64,000 nt of DNA, from NCBI RefSeq assembly GCF_039535475.1, contig NZ_BAAAXG010000027.1:13501-77500 (forward strand), given 5' to 3'. Under the pieces are notes generated by a model. It did no database searches, was not told the DNA's origin, and saw only the letters and a list, made by a program, of their open reading frames with translations. A program made the translations under genes and the position numbers. The first letter of the stretch is position 1. Each line of letters opens with the position of its first letter. Positions 20,045 to 32,527 of this stretch are shown here, piece after piece. This stretch comes from Streptomyces showdoensis (GTDB taxonomy: Bacteria > Actinomycetota > Actinomycetes > Streptomycetales > Streptomycetaceae).

Positions 20045-21682
20045 TCAGCCCTCCGCGGGCACCGGGGCGGACAGCGCCGCGGTGCCGGGCTCCTTGCGGA
20101 GGGTCGGCGCCGTGTCGGCGTCGACGTCGGGGTCGGGCGCGGAACCGGGGGCCGGGGCGATCGTCGCCATGGTGGCCGTCTGCCGCTCGGGCAGCAGCTC
20201 CAGGACCGCCTGGCGGTGCGCCTCGCTCGTGGCGTCGTCGAAGGGGTCCGGCGTGGCCGGCACCTGGAGGCGCAGCACCGGCGCGGTGCCGAGACGGGCG
20301 TAGCCGCGGCCGGGCGGGACGTCGGGGACCGGCGTGGTGTGCGGCGGGCCGCCCAGGACCGAGGCGATCTGCTCCGGGGAGGCCGGGCCGAGCACGACCC
20401 GGGCCCGGGTGTGGCCGCGTACCGTCTCGCCGAGGACGTCCAGGCTGTCGAACTGCTCGGCCACCACGACGGTGACCTGCGCCGCGCGGCCGTGCCGCAG
20501 CGGAACCTGGAGCAGGTCCTGCGGGTCGGGGCGGCCGTCGGCGGCGGCCAGGTGGCCCAGCACGCTCGGCCGGTCGAGCAGGATCCACAGCGGGCGACGG
20601 GTGTCCTCGGGCGCCGGGTGGCCCGCCTGGCGGGCCCGGTTCGCGGCGATCAGCCGCCGCTCGGTCTCGTGCGCCGCCCACTCCAGGCTCGCCAGGGCGC
20701 CGGAGAGCCCGCACTCGACGGCGAGCACCCCGGCCCGGCCTACGAGACAGGCGAACTCGCCGGTGCCGCCGCCCTCGACGATCAGCACGTCGCCGTGGGG
20801 GAGGGCCTGGAGCGCGATCGAGCGCAGCAGCGAGGTGGTGCCGCTGCCGGGCTGTCCGACGGCCAGCAGGTGCGGCTCGGTGGAGCGGGGGCCGGTGCGC
20901 CAGACGACGGCCGGGGCGTCCTCGGTGCCGTCGGCGGCCCGCACCGGCACGGTCCGCTGCACGGCGTCGGCGTCGGTGAAGCCGAGCACCGTCTCGCCGG
21001 GCACGGTGACGAAGTGCTGGGCGGCGATGGTGGTGGGGAGCGCGTCGAGCACGTGCATCGTCAGCCGGTTGCCCTCCTCGTCCCAGTCGAAGAGGTACTC
21101 GCGGCCGCGTCCCGACTTGGCGTGCAGCAGCTGCTCGATGCGGGCGCGGGCGGCGGGCTCGCCGTCGGTGAAGTACGGGGGGTAGGCGATGCGCAGCCGG
21201 GTGGGCCGGCCGTCCTCGTCGAAGGCGTAGTCCGAGAAGGCGCCGCTCCAGTCCCCGCCGTGGGCGAAGAGGGGTTCGGGGTCGTCCGGGAGCGAGAGGT
21301 AGGGCACCAGGGCCTCGTAGAGGCCCTTGAGCCGGGCGACCTCGGCGTCGTCGGGCCCGGTCTTGACGACCGGGCGCTCCCGCCCCTGCCAGGCGGCCGC
21401 GCCCATCACCCCGACGAGGGCGAACAGCGGGCCGTACGGCATGAAGGCGACGACCAGGACGCAGGCCGCGACCAGGAACAGCGTAGGACCGCGCCGCTCC
21501 TTGGGGGTCGCGGCCCACTTGGCGCGCGCGGTCGCGGCCAGCTTCCGCAGACCACGCGAGATGGTGATCAGCGGATGGAGCACGTCGGTGGCGCTGTCGG
21601 CGGCCGTGCGCGCGATCTCTCGGCTGCGAGCGATCTGGGCGCTGCCGCTGCTCAGAATGCGGGGGAGTGGTCGCCGGGCCAC
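20045..21682 (-). CDS. FtsK/TraB-like membrane-anchored ATPase with atypical Walker A
   Basis: A 545-residue protein. Two hydrophobic segments lie at about 65-98 (LFLVAACVLVVAFMPYGPLF and next), followed by a cytoplasmic domain. A P-loop-like GQPGSGTTS sits at residues 276-284 and a Walker B-like PLWILLDRP at about 365. The family of FtsK/SpoIIIE/TraB DNA pumps has Lys in the P-loop; here it is Thr, so ATP hydrolysis may be lost or altered. The order with a 64-residue membrane protein recalls conjugation (spread) modules of actinobacterial elements, but no other transfer genes or attachment sites are near. Probably a core, domesticated protein. Confidence 0.65.
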   Translation of the reverse strand: MARRPLPRILSSGSAQIARSREIARTAADSATDVLHPLITISRGLRKLAATARAKWAATPKERRGPTLFLVAACVLVVAFMPYGPLFALVGVMGAAAWQGRERPVVKTGPDDAEVARLKGLYEALVPYLSLPDDPEPLFAHGGDWSGAFSDYAFDEDGRPTRLRIAYPPYFTDGEPAARARIEQLLHAKSGRGREYLFDWDEEGNRLTMHVLDALPTTIAAQHFVTVPGETVLGFTDADAVQRTVPVRAADGTEDAPAVVWRTGPRSTEPHLLAVGQPGSGTTSLLRSIALQALPHGDVLIVEGGGTGEFACLVGRAGVLAVECGLSGALASLEWAAHETERRLIAANRARQAGHPAPEDTRRPLWILLDRPSVLGHLAAADGRPDPQDLLQVPLRHGRAAQVTVVVAEQFDSLDVLGETVRGHTRARVVLGPASPEQIASVLGGPPHTTPVPDVPPGRGYARLGTAPVLRLQVPATPDPFDDATSEAHRQAVLELLPERQTATMATIAPAPGSAPDPDVDADTAPTLRKEPGTAALSAPVPAEG

Positions 21683-21719
21683 GTCGTACTCCTGGAGTGG
21701 TGGAAGGGGCGGAGGGGCG

Positions 21720-21914
21720 TCAGAACTTGATCCCGCCCAGAAGGCTGGCGAGGCTCTGTCCGCCCGCGGTGATGCTCGGGGCGATGGCGGTGCCCGCGAG
21801 GTAGAACCCGAAGAGGGCGCTGACGAGGGCGTGCGACGCCTTCATGCCGTCCTTCTTGAAGAACAGGAAGCAGATGATGCCGAGCAGGACGACGCCCGAA
21901 ATGGACAGGATCAT
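21720..21914 (-). CDS. Small membrane protein upstream of the FtsK-like ATPase
   Basis: A 64-residue protein with two hydrophobic helices (SISGVVLLGIICFLFF and ALFGFYLAGTAIA) joined by KKDGMKASHALVS, and a Gly-rich end. GGAGAAC precedes the ATG. It lies 37 nt ahead of the ATPase gene on the same strand, so the two are likely co-transcribed. Its promoter must be in the unusually AT-rich stretch 21955-22020. The sequence resembles the small Spd-type membrane proteins of Streptomyces conjugative elements, but this is an impression only. Confidence 0.65.
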   Translation of the reverse strand: MILSISGVVLLGIICFLFFKKDGMKASHALVSALFGFYLAGTAIAPSITAGGQSLASLLGGIKF

Positions 21915-22208
21915 GAGGTGTTCTCCTGGTTGAGGGGACAGTCACCATCAGTCCTTCCAGGTTCACAGCAAGTATCTATATGACTAAAGGTGCATATGGG
22001 TGAATTGCTGACGTTTTCACTTGACCGGCGTAGAACCGGCCCTTCTTCGGGTGGCGAAAAGTCCGGAGCGCGCTAAAAGGGAGCGCGTTGCGAGTGATCT
22101 TTGCCTCGGTGGGGCGCGGTCATGTCCCCGACCGGGCAGTACCCTGTCGATTCACTCGTACGGCCTCACGCGCCGTGCGCAGGCCGAGCACGAGAGGTAG
22201 GCGTCACC

Positions 22209-22607
22209 ATGAGCGAGAGCCAGGCCCCGGACCCCGAGGTCGTCGAGCTGGCTTCCAAGGTCTTCGACCTGGCCCGCACCGGCGACGCGGCGGCCCTCGC
22301 CGCCTACGTCGACGCGGGGGTCCCGGCGAACCTCACCAACGAGAAGGGCGACTCGCTCGTCATGCTCGCCGCCTACCACGGGCACGCCGACGCGGTCGCC
22401 GTCCTCCTGGAGCGCGGTGCCGACGCCGACCGCGCCAACGACCGCGGCCAGACCCCGCTCGCCGGTGCCGTCTTCAAGGGCGAGGACGGCGTCGTGCGCG
22501 CCCTGCTGGCCGGCGGGGCGAATCCGCAGGCCGGGACTCCGTCCGCCGTGGACACCGCGCGCATGTTCGGCAAGGCCGAACTCCTGGAGCTGTTCGGAGC
22601 CGGGTGA
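22209..22607 (+). CDS. Ankyrin-repeat protein
   Basis: A 132-residue protein made almost wholly of ankyrin repeats. An N-terminal helix pair is followed by units containing GDSLVMLAAYHGHADAVAVL, then GQTPLAGAVFKGEDGVVRAL, and a final partial repeat. ATG at 22209 after GAGAGG. Short free-standing ankyrin proteins act as protein-binding adaptors; no partner domain is fused. It is not in an obvious operon: 242 bp separate it from the HEAT-repeat gene, and that gap shows nothing firm. Confidence 0.85.
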   Translation: MSESQAPDPEVVELASKVFDLARTGDAAALAAYVDAGVPANLTNEKGDSLVMLAAYHGHADAVAVLLERGADADRANDRGQTPLAGAVFKGEDGVVRALLAGGANPQAGTPSAVDTARMFGKAELLELFGAG

Positions 22608-22849
22608 ACATCGGCTGAACCCCAGGTGAGAGCAGCGTCGTAAATGTGGTCGCGGTGGCGAAATGGGTGGGTCATCATGACGTCGGGCCCGCAGGGGGCC
22701 ACCGACGAGAGGCAGAGGAAGATGGTCACTGGCAAGCGCAGGACGACGGGCGGCCCGACATGTTGCCGCACGGCCTAGGCGATCAGCCTGACCCGGTTCA
22801 TCCCGGATTCCCCCCGGTCGTGTCGACAGCTTGATGTGAGGCGTCTTCC

Positions 22850-24271
22850 ATGTTCGATCCAGTCATAGCGCCGAGCGGCACCCTGCTCGGCCTGTTGCAG
22901 AGGGGCCGCGGCGACGGCACCCTGCACGCGCTCGCAGCGCCACGTGCCGAGGCCCTCGCGGCCCTCAACGGCTGTGTTCTCGACGACCCCCGCCACGACT
23001 GGCAGGTCGAGAACCGCTCCCTCTACTACGCACGTCTCTACCTGGACCTCCACGGAGGTCTGGAGGAGATCGAGGCGCACCTCTTCGGTGCCGAGGACCA
23101 CCTCGACACCGAGGAGGGCAGGACCGGGCTCGCGCTCGCCGTCCTCGGGCACCTCGCCTCCTACGGACGCCGGGACGCCCTGGTGCTCCTGCGGCGCTAC
23201 GCCGCCACGGGCACCAACTGGGCCTGGGCCCTGGACGAGCTCGCGCTGCGCGACGACGACGCCGGGCTGCGCTCCCTCGCCGTGCCCGTGCTCGCCCGCT
23301 TCCCGGCCGACGCCGAGGGCGAGGCCGAGCTCGCGGCGGCCGTCCGCGACGCCTTCGAACCGCGGCCCTGGCGGCTGTGGGCCGAGGACCCGCGCGCCTC
23401 CGTCGGCGCCCGGATCAAGGCCGCCGGCGAACAGGGCTCCTTCGACCGCTGGCAGCGCCAGCTCCGCCCCACCGGGCCCCGGCCCGGCTGGAGCGTCCAG
23501 GCCGTCCTCGACTGGGCCCAGGAGGGCCTGGAGCGCGGCGCCGAGCTGCACGGGCCGGCCGCCCGCTGCCTGGTCGCCGTCGCCGCCCCCGAGGACCGCG
23601 AGCTGATCCTCGCCACCGCCCGCAGCGGCCCCGACGGCGCCCGCTGCGCCGCGCTGCACTACCTCGCCGAGTCGCAGGACCCCGCCGTCCTCGACCTCGT
23701 CGAGCGCGCCGCCGGCGAGGCCTCCCGCACCGTCGCCGACGCGGCCGTCGCCGCCTTCGAGCGGATGTGCGACGAAGCAGCCGTGGACCGGGCCCGCGGC
23801 TGGATCCACCGCCCCGACGCGCTCGGCACGGCCGCGGCCGGCATGCTCGCCTTCCGCGGCGGCACCCAGGACTCCCCCCTCGTCCTCGGCGCCCTCCGCG
23901 AGACCGTCCGTGCCCAGGGCCCCGACGCGGCCGCCCTCTATCCGCTCGTCGACGGCGCCGGCCGCCTCGGCATCGGCTGCGCCGCCCCCGTGCTGCGCCA
24001 CATCTACCGCGAGACGGCCTCCTCCCAACTGCGCGGCCGCACCGCCCGCGCCCTGGCCGCCACCGATCCCACCTTCGCCAACGGCTTCGCCGTCGAATGC
24101 CTGTGGGACTGCGAGGAGACCACCCGCGAGCTCGCCGCGCTGCACGCCGAGACGGGCGACGTACGCGTCGCCGAGCGGCTGCGCCGGCTCGCCGCCGATC
24201 CCGCGGAGGAGGCCGAGGTCCAGACGGCCGTCCGCAACCGGATAGGGCCGGATCTCGACCTCCAGGTCTGA
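22850..24271 (+). CDS. HEAT-repeat protein
   Basis: A 473-residue all-helical protein. It has pairs of Ala/Leu-rich helices such as CAALHYLAESQDPAVLDLVERA and RTVADAAVAAFERMCDE, continuing in regular ~35-residue steps to the C-terminus, as in HEAT/PBS-lyase repeat scaffolds. No signal peptide or catalytic motif. The ATG at 22850 follows GAGGCG. The role is presumably protein binding; no partner can be inferred from neighbours. It ends at a strong hairpin terminator. Confidence 0.75.
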   Translation: MFDPVIAPSGTLLGLLQRGRGDGTLHALAAPRAEALAALNGCVLDDPRHDWQVENRSLYYARLYLDLHGGLEEIEAHLFGAEDHLDTEEGRTGLALAVLGHLASYGRRDALVLLRRYAATGTNWAWALDELALRDDDAGLRSLAVPVLARFPADAEGEAELAAAVRDAFEPRPWRLWAEDPRASVGARIKAAGEQGSFDRWQRQLRPTGPRPGWSVQAVLDWAQEGLERGAELHGPAARCLVAVAAPEDRELILATARSGPDGARCAALHYLAESQDPAVLDLVERAAGEASRTVADAAVAAFERMCDEAAVDRARGWIHRPDALGTAAAGMLAFRGGTQDSPLVLGALRETVRAQGPDAAALYPLVDGAGRLGIGCAAPVLRHIYRETASSQLRGRTARALAATDPTFANGFAVECLWDCEETTRELAALHAETGDVRVAERLRRLAADPAEEAEVQTAVRNRIGPDLDLQV

Positions 24272-24282
24272 GCTCCGCACCC

Positions 24283-24310
24283 CGGGGGTGGCCGCATCCG
24301 GCCACCCCCG
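24283..24310 (+). terminator. Terminator after the HEAT-repeat gene
   Basis: 12-bp perfect stem (CGGGGGTGGCCG with its complement) and a CATC loop, 12 nt after the stop. No T-run follows, as is common in Streptomyces. Confidence 0.75.
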
Positions 24311-24408
24311 TCCCCGTGAGGCCCCCCGGGGCAAACGCTCATGGGACGTTCCCCGCCCGTCCAGATCCACTTTGACGGGGACACGCCGAGCGCGACGACA
24401 ACACCCGT

Positions 24409-25542
24409 ATGCGTGTCGTCATCGTCACCGAGTCCTTCCCGCCCGACGTCAACGGGGTGGCGCACTGCGCCCAGCAGACCGCCCTCCACCTGGCCCGCCG
24501 CGGCCACGCCCCCCTCGTCGTCGCCCCCGCCCTCCCCGGCGCCCTCGCGGCCACGGGCCCGGACGACGGCGCGCCCTGCCCCGTGGTCCGCGTCCCCTCC
24601 CTGCCGCTGCCCGGCTACCCCCAGGTACGGGTCGCCCTGCCCAGCCGCCGGGTCGCCGCCGCCCTCGCCGCGCACCGGGCCGAGATCGTGCACCTGGCCG
24701 GCCCCTTCGTCCTCGGCGCGCGCGGCATGACGGCCGCCGCCCGGCTCGGGCTCCCCGCGGTCGCCGTCTACCAGACCGACCTCGCCGGATATGCCCGTAC
24801 GTACGTGGGCGCGGGCGAGTCCGCCGCCTGGCGCAGGCTCCGCGCGGTGCACGGCGCCGCCGACCGCACCCTCGCGCCCTCCACCGCCGCCGTACGGGAC
24901 CTGGAGGCGCACGGCATCGGCCGGATCCGGCTGTGGCGGCGCGGGGTCGACACGGAGCGGTTCCGGCCCGGGCTGCGCGACGAGGCGCTGCGCCGCGCGC
25001 TCGCGCCCGGCGGCGAGACCCTCGTCGGGTACGTGGGGCGCCTCGCCCCCGAGAAGCGCGTCGACCTCCTCGCCGGGGTCTGCGCGCTGCCCGGCGTCCG
25101 GCTCGTGGTCGTCGGCGACGGGCCCAGCGAGCCGGCGCTGCGGGCCGCGCTGCCCGGAGCCGTCTTCCTCGGCCGCCGCACCGGCGACGACCTGGCCCGG
25201 ATCTTCGCCTCGCTCGACGTGTTCGCGCACACCGGCCCGTACGAGACCTTCTGCCAGACCGTCCAGGAGGCCATGGCCTCGGGCGTCCCGGTCGTCGCCC
25301 CCGCCGTGGGCGGCCCCCTCGACCTGGTGGACCACCGCCGCACCGGCTTCCTCGTCCCGCCCGACGACCCCGACGCGGTGCGCGAGGCCGTCGCCGCGCT
25401 CGCCGCCGCACCCGCCCTGCGCAGCGTCTACGGCAGAGCCGGGCGGGCCGCCGTCGAACGGCGCACCTGGGAGGCGGTCGGCGACGAACTGATCGGCCAC
25501 TACCGGGAGGTGCTGCGCGAGCGGACGGCGGTGGCCGCGTGA
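24409..25542 (+). CDS. GT4-family glycosyltransferase (MgtA-like)
   Basis: A 377-residue GT-B glycosyltransferase. The N-terminal half has MRVVIVTESFPPDVNGVAH, and the C-terminal donor-binding half has VGYVGRLAPEKRVDLL and the E-x7-E signature in YETFCQTVQEAMASGVPVV. The pattern is close to GDP-mannose-dependent mannosyltransferases acting on membrane lipids (MgtA/PimB type), though sugar and acceptor are not certain. ATG start. Its stop overlaps the next start as GTGA, the first of four coupled genes. Confidence 0.88.
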   Translation: MRVVIVTESFPPDVNGVAHCAQQTALHLARRGHAPLVVAPALPGALAATGPDDGAPCPVVRVPSLPLPGYPQVRVALPSRRVAAALAAHRAEIVHLAGPFVLGARGMTAAARLGLPAVAVYQTDLAGYARTYVGAGESAAWRRLRAVHGAADRTLAPSTAAVRDLEAHGIGRIRLWRRGVDTERFRPGLRDEALRRALAPGGETLVGYVGRLAPEKRVDLLAGVCALPGVRLVVVGDGPSEPALRAALPGAVFLGRRTGDDLARIFASLDVFAHTGPYETFCQTVQEAMASGVPVVAPAVGGPLDLVDHRRTGFLVPPDDPDAVREAVAALAAAPALRSVYGRAGRAAVERRTWEAVGDELIGHYREVLRERTAVAA

Positions 25543-26933
25543 GCGGGACGGCGCGCGGCGCCCGCGCGGCGGCGGACGGCGGGACCGGGGGTGGAACGCG
25601 GGTGGTGGCCGACGGCGGGAGCGGGCCCGGAGCGCGGGGGGTGGCCGACGGCGGGAGCGGGGGTGGAGCGCGGGTGGTGGCCGACGGCGGGAGCGGGGGC
25701 GGAGCGCGGGTGGTGGCCGACGGCGGGGCCGCGACGGGTGTCGGCGCCGTGGACGGCGCGGGCTGCTCCGCCGTGCGGGGCGACCCGGGACGGGCGCTGC
25801 GGATCGTCCGGCTCGCCAACTTCGTCACCCCGGCCTCCGGCGGCCTGCGGACCGCACTCGACCGGCTCGGCCGCGGCTACGCCGCCGCCGGGCACGAACC
25901 CGTCCTCGTGGTCCCCGGCGAGGCGGCGAGCGACCGGGAGACCGCCCAGGGCCGGGTCATCACCCTGCCCGGGCCCGTGGTCCCGGGCACCGGCGGCTAC
26001 CGGGTGCTCGCCGACCGGCCCCGGCTGCGCCGGCTCCTCGACGGGCTCGCCCCCGACCGCCTGGAGGTCTCCGACCGGACCACCCTGCGCTGGACGGGGG
26101 AGTGGGCGCGCCGGGCCAGGGTGCCGTCCGTCATGGTCTCCCACGAGACCGCCGACGGGGTGCTGCGCACCTGGGGCGTCCCCGAGGCGGCCGCCGTCCG
26201 CGCGGCCGACCGGCTCAACCGCCGCACCGCCTGGGCCTACTCCCGGATCGTGTGCACCACCGAGTGGGCCGAGCGGGAGTTCGTCCGGATCGGGGCCCGC
26301 AACGTCGTCCGCGCCCCGCTCGGCGTCGACCTGGACCGCTGCCGGCCCGGCCGCCGCAGCGCCGTCCTGCGGGCCCGGTACGCGGGCGGCGAGCGGGTGC
26401 TGCTGGTGATGTGCTCCCGGCTCTCCGTCGAGAAGCGGCCCGGCACGGCCCTGGACGCCCTCGCCGCACTGCGTGCCCTGGGCGTGCCCGCCGTCCTCGT
26501 CGTCGCGGGGGACGGGCCCCTGCGGGCCGCCCTGGAGCGCCGCGCCCGGGAACGGCGCCTCCCGGCGCGGTTCCTCGGCCACGTCGCCGACCGCGAGGCC
26601 CTCGCCGACCTCCAGGCGGCGGCGGACGTGTGCCTGGCCCCCGGCCCGGCCGAGACCTTCGGGCTCTCGGCCCTGGAGGCCCTCGCCTGCGGCACCCCCG
26701 TCGTCTGCAGCGCCTCCTCCGCCCTGCCCGAGGTCGTCGCCGACGCGGGTGCCTGCGCCGCCGACGAGCCCGCCGCCTTCGCCCGCGCGGTGCGCACGGT
26801 CCTGGCCCTCCCCGAGGGGACGCGGCGGGCGACGGCCCGCGCCCGCGCGGAGCTCTTCTCCTGGGACCGCGCGACCGCCGCCTTCCTGGCCGCCCACGAC
26901 GCCGCCGCCGTCCGCCGGGAGACGCCGAGATGA
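25539..26933 (+). CDS. GT4-family glycosyltransferase with repeat-coded N-terminus
   Basis: A 464-residue enzyme beginning at GTG in GTGA overlap with the upstream glycosyltransferase. The first ~65 residues are low-complexity repeats of RVVADGGSGGGA coded by a 36-bp tandem array. The catalytic part starts at about residue 88 (LRIVRLANFVTPASGGLRT), with VMCSRLSVEKRPGTALDAL and the E-x7-E signature AETFGLSALEALACGTPVV. It is probably a cytoplasmic or membrane-associated mannosyl/glycosyltransferase acting in sequence with its neighbour. The repeat tail is probably a dispensable linker. Confidence 0.85.
   Translation: MSGTARGARAAADGGTGGGTRVVADGGSGPGARGVADGGSGGGARVVADGGSGGGARVVADGGAATGVGAVDGAGCSAVRGDPGRALRIVRLANFVTPASGGLRTALDRLGRGYAAAGHEPVLVVPGEAASDRETAQGRVITLPGPVVPGTGGYRVLADRPRLRRLLDGLAPDRLEVSDRTTLRWTGEWARRARVPSVMVSHETADGVLRTWGVPEAAAVRAADRLNRRTAWAYSRIVCTTEWAEREFVRIGARNVVRAPLGVDLDRCRPGRRSAVLRARYAGGERVLLVMCSRLSVEKRPGTALDALAALRALGVPAVLVVAGDGPLRAALERRARERRLPARFLGHVADREALADLQAAADVCLAPGPAETFGLSALEALACGTPVVCSASSALPEVVADAGACAADEPAAFARAVRTVLALPEGTRRATARARAELFSWDRATAAFLAAHDAAAVRRETPR
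25566..25735 (+). repeat. 36-bp tandem repeat inside glycosyltransferase gene
   Basis: Five near-identical units, with the common GACGGCGGG at 25575, 25611, 25647, 25683 and 25719, an exact 36-bp period. Each unit codes for 12 residues, so copy-number change keeps the frame. Confidence 0.9.
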
Positions 26934-28050
26934 CCACGCTCGCGGGCCCGGACGCCGGAGCGGCCCAGGACCCCGGAGGCGGGCCCCGGGTGGGCGGGGC
27001 TGACGGGACGGTTCCCCGCGCGGGCGCGGCCGACCGGACCGTTCCCCGGGTGGGTGGGGCCGACGGAACGGCCCCCCGCGCGGGCGGGGTCCAGGTGTCC
27101 GGCGCCGGGCGGGGGCCGGTCCGGTTCGTCGTCCTCGGGGACTCGCTCAGCGAGGGCGTCGGCGACCGGGTCGGCGGGCGCTGGCGGGGCTGGGCCGCGC
27201 TGCTCGCCGAGGGACTGCGGGCCGACACCGGGACGGCCGCCTTCACGAACCTGGCGGAGAGCGGGGCGCAGAGCCGCGAGGTCGCCGAACGGCAGCTGCC
27301 CGCGGCGCTCGCCCTGGAGCCGCAGCTCGCCTCCGTCGTCGTCGGCGTCAACGACACCCTGCGCCGCACCTTCGACATCGAGCGCCTCGCCCGCCGCCTC
27401 GACCGGGTCTGCGCCGACCTGACCGCCGCCGGCGCCGTCCTGCTCACCGCCTGCCTCCCGGACCCCGGGCGCATGCTCGGCCTGCCCGCGCCGCTCGCCC
27501 GCCCGCTGGCCCGGCGGCAGCGGTCCGTGAACGCCGTCGTCCACGCGCTCTCCGCCCGCTACGGCGCCGTCCACCTGCACCTGGACGCACCCGCCTGGAC
27601 CACGGACCGCTCCCTGTGGAGCGCCGACCGGCTGCACCCGGGGGAGCGCGGTCACCGCGCCATCGCCGCCGCCTTCCACCGGCTGCTGCGCGACCGGGGC
27701 CTCGCCGACGGGACGCCGCCGTCGCCCGAGCCGGAGCAGCCGCCGCCCGGCCGCGCGGACGCGGCGCTCTGGTTCGCCACCGCCGGGACCGCCTGGGTCC
27801 TGCGCCGCTGCCACGACCTGCTGCCCCAGCTGCTCCTGCTCGCCGCCGCCGAACTGGGACACGCGGCCACCGGGACCCGCGCCCGGCTCGACGCCCGCGC
27901 GGCGCTCGCCCTCTCCGCGGCCCTGTCCGCGGCTCCGCCGGGCGAGGACCGGCACGAGGCCGCGTCCGAGGCCCTGTCCGCGGCTCCGTCCGAGGCCCCC
28001 GCCACCGCGTCGGGCGCCCCCGGGGGCACTCACCCGGCCACAATGGGGCC

Positions 28051-28054
<4 letters not shown>
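26930..28054 (+). CDS. SGNH/GDSL hydrolase
   Basis: A 374-residue protein in ATGA overlap on both sides. After a repeat-coded N-terminal tail comes an SGNH hydrolase domain: block I VVLGDSLSEGVG (Ser about 72), the Asn block GVNDTLRR, and the catalytic Asp/His pair in DRLHPGERGH. A helical, partly Ala-rich C-terminal tail of ~120 residues follows. No signal peptide, so a cytosolic esterase or deacylase, perhaps removing acyl groups from the product of the adjacent glycosyltransferases. Confidence 0.85.
26984..27093 (+). repeat. 30-bp imperfect tandem repeat inside SGNH hydrolase gene
   Basis: Three full units plus part of a fourth start at 26984, 27014, 27044 and 27074 with CCCCG(G/C)G. Each codes for ten residues of the GGADGTVPRA type. 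Confidence 0.75.
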
Positions 28055-31644
<3,590 letters not shown>

Positions 31645-31663
31645 ACACGGTTTTCAGCGGTTC

Positions 31664-32527
31664 TCATCGATACGGCACGAAACGCACCACCATGCCCGGC
31701 ACGGCCTGCGCCGCCGACGCCAGATCCGCCTCCCGGACCACGGCCACCACCGGATAGCCCCCCGTCGTCGGATGGTCGGCCAGGAACACCACCGGGCGCC
31801 CGTCCGGCGGCACCTGCACCGCGCCCAGCACCATGCCCTCGCTGGGCAGCTCCCGCACGACCGCCCGCTCCAGGGAGGGGCCCTCCGTCCGCAGCCCGAT
31901 CCGGTTGCTCGCCGAGGACACCCGCCACACCCCCGTGGCGAGCGTCCGCAGCGCGTCCGGAGTGAACCAGTCGTCGCGCGGACCCGGCCGGACCCGCAGG
32001 ACCAGTTCGTCCGGCGGGCCCGGCCAGGGGGGAGCGTCGACCGACCCCCGTACGGCCGCGGCCGCTCCCAGCGGCAGCACCTCCCCGTCCGTCAGCGGCG
32101 CCGGGCCCAGCCCGGACAGCAGATCGGTGGAGCGGCTGCCGAGCACCGGGTCGACGGCGACACCGCCGCCGAACCCCACGTACGAGCGCAGCCCGCGCAC
32201 GGCCGCGCCCACCTCCAGGAGGCTCCCGGGTCCGACCCGTACGGCACTGCCCCAGGCGGCGGGACGGCCGTCGACGGTCACCGGGCACGGCGCCCCGCCC
32301 ACGACGACCGTCACCGCGCACCGCGGCCGCACCGCGCACCCGGTGAGCGTGGTCTCCAGGACGGCCGCGCCCTCCTCGTTGCCGAGCAGCCGGTTGACGA
32401 GCCGGACCGCCCCCGGGTCGAGCGCCCCCGAACGGGGCACGCCCAGGTGCGCGTACCCCGTCCGGCCCAGGTCCTGCACGGTGGTCAGCGCCCCGGCCCG
32501 TACGACGGCCACGGCACGATCGCTCAT
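31664..32527 (-). CDS. pxpC: 5-oxoprolinase subunit PxpC (biotin-dependent carboxylase-like)
   Basis: A 287-residue KipA/AHS2-domain protein. LTTVQDLGRTGYAHLGVPRSG is at the N-terminus, the middle has SNRIGLRTEG, and DHPTTGGYPVVAVV is near the C-terminus, all typical of the AHS2 family. With PxpA and PxpB it forms the widespread bacterial 5-oxoprolinase that converts 5-oxo-L-proline to glutamate with ATP. The start overlaps the pxpB stop as ATGA. It converges on the fused oxoprolinase gene with a 19-nt gap. Confidence 0.92.
   Translation of the reverse strand: MSDRAVAVVRAGALTTVQDLGRTGYAHLGVPRSGALDPGAVRLVNRLLGNEEGAAVLETTLTGCAVRPRCAVTVVVGGAPCPVTVDGRPAAWGSAVRVGPGSLLEVGAAVRGLRSYVGFGGGVAVDPVLGSRSTDLLSGLGPAPLTDGEVLPLGAAAAVRGSVDAPPWPGPPDELVLRVRPGPRDDWFTPDALRTLATGVWRVSSASNRIGLRTEGPSLERAVVRELPSEGMVLGAVQVPPDGRPVVFLADHPTTGGYPVVAVVREADLASAAQAVPGMVVRFVPYR

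Noticed and set aside
20045..21914. Integrative conjugative element
   Set aside because: Only the FtsK-like ATPase and a small membrane protein are present. No integrase, replication gene, tRNA attachment site or direct repeats were seen, and the surroundings are core genes.
25566..25735. CRISPR array
   Set aside because: The 36-bp periodic units are contiguous and in frame with no spacers. The intergenic array at 53227-53452 likewise lacks spacers.
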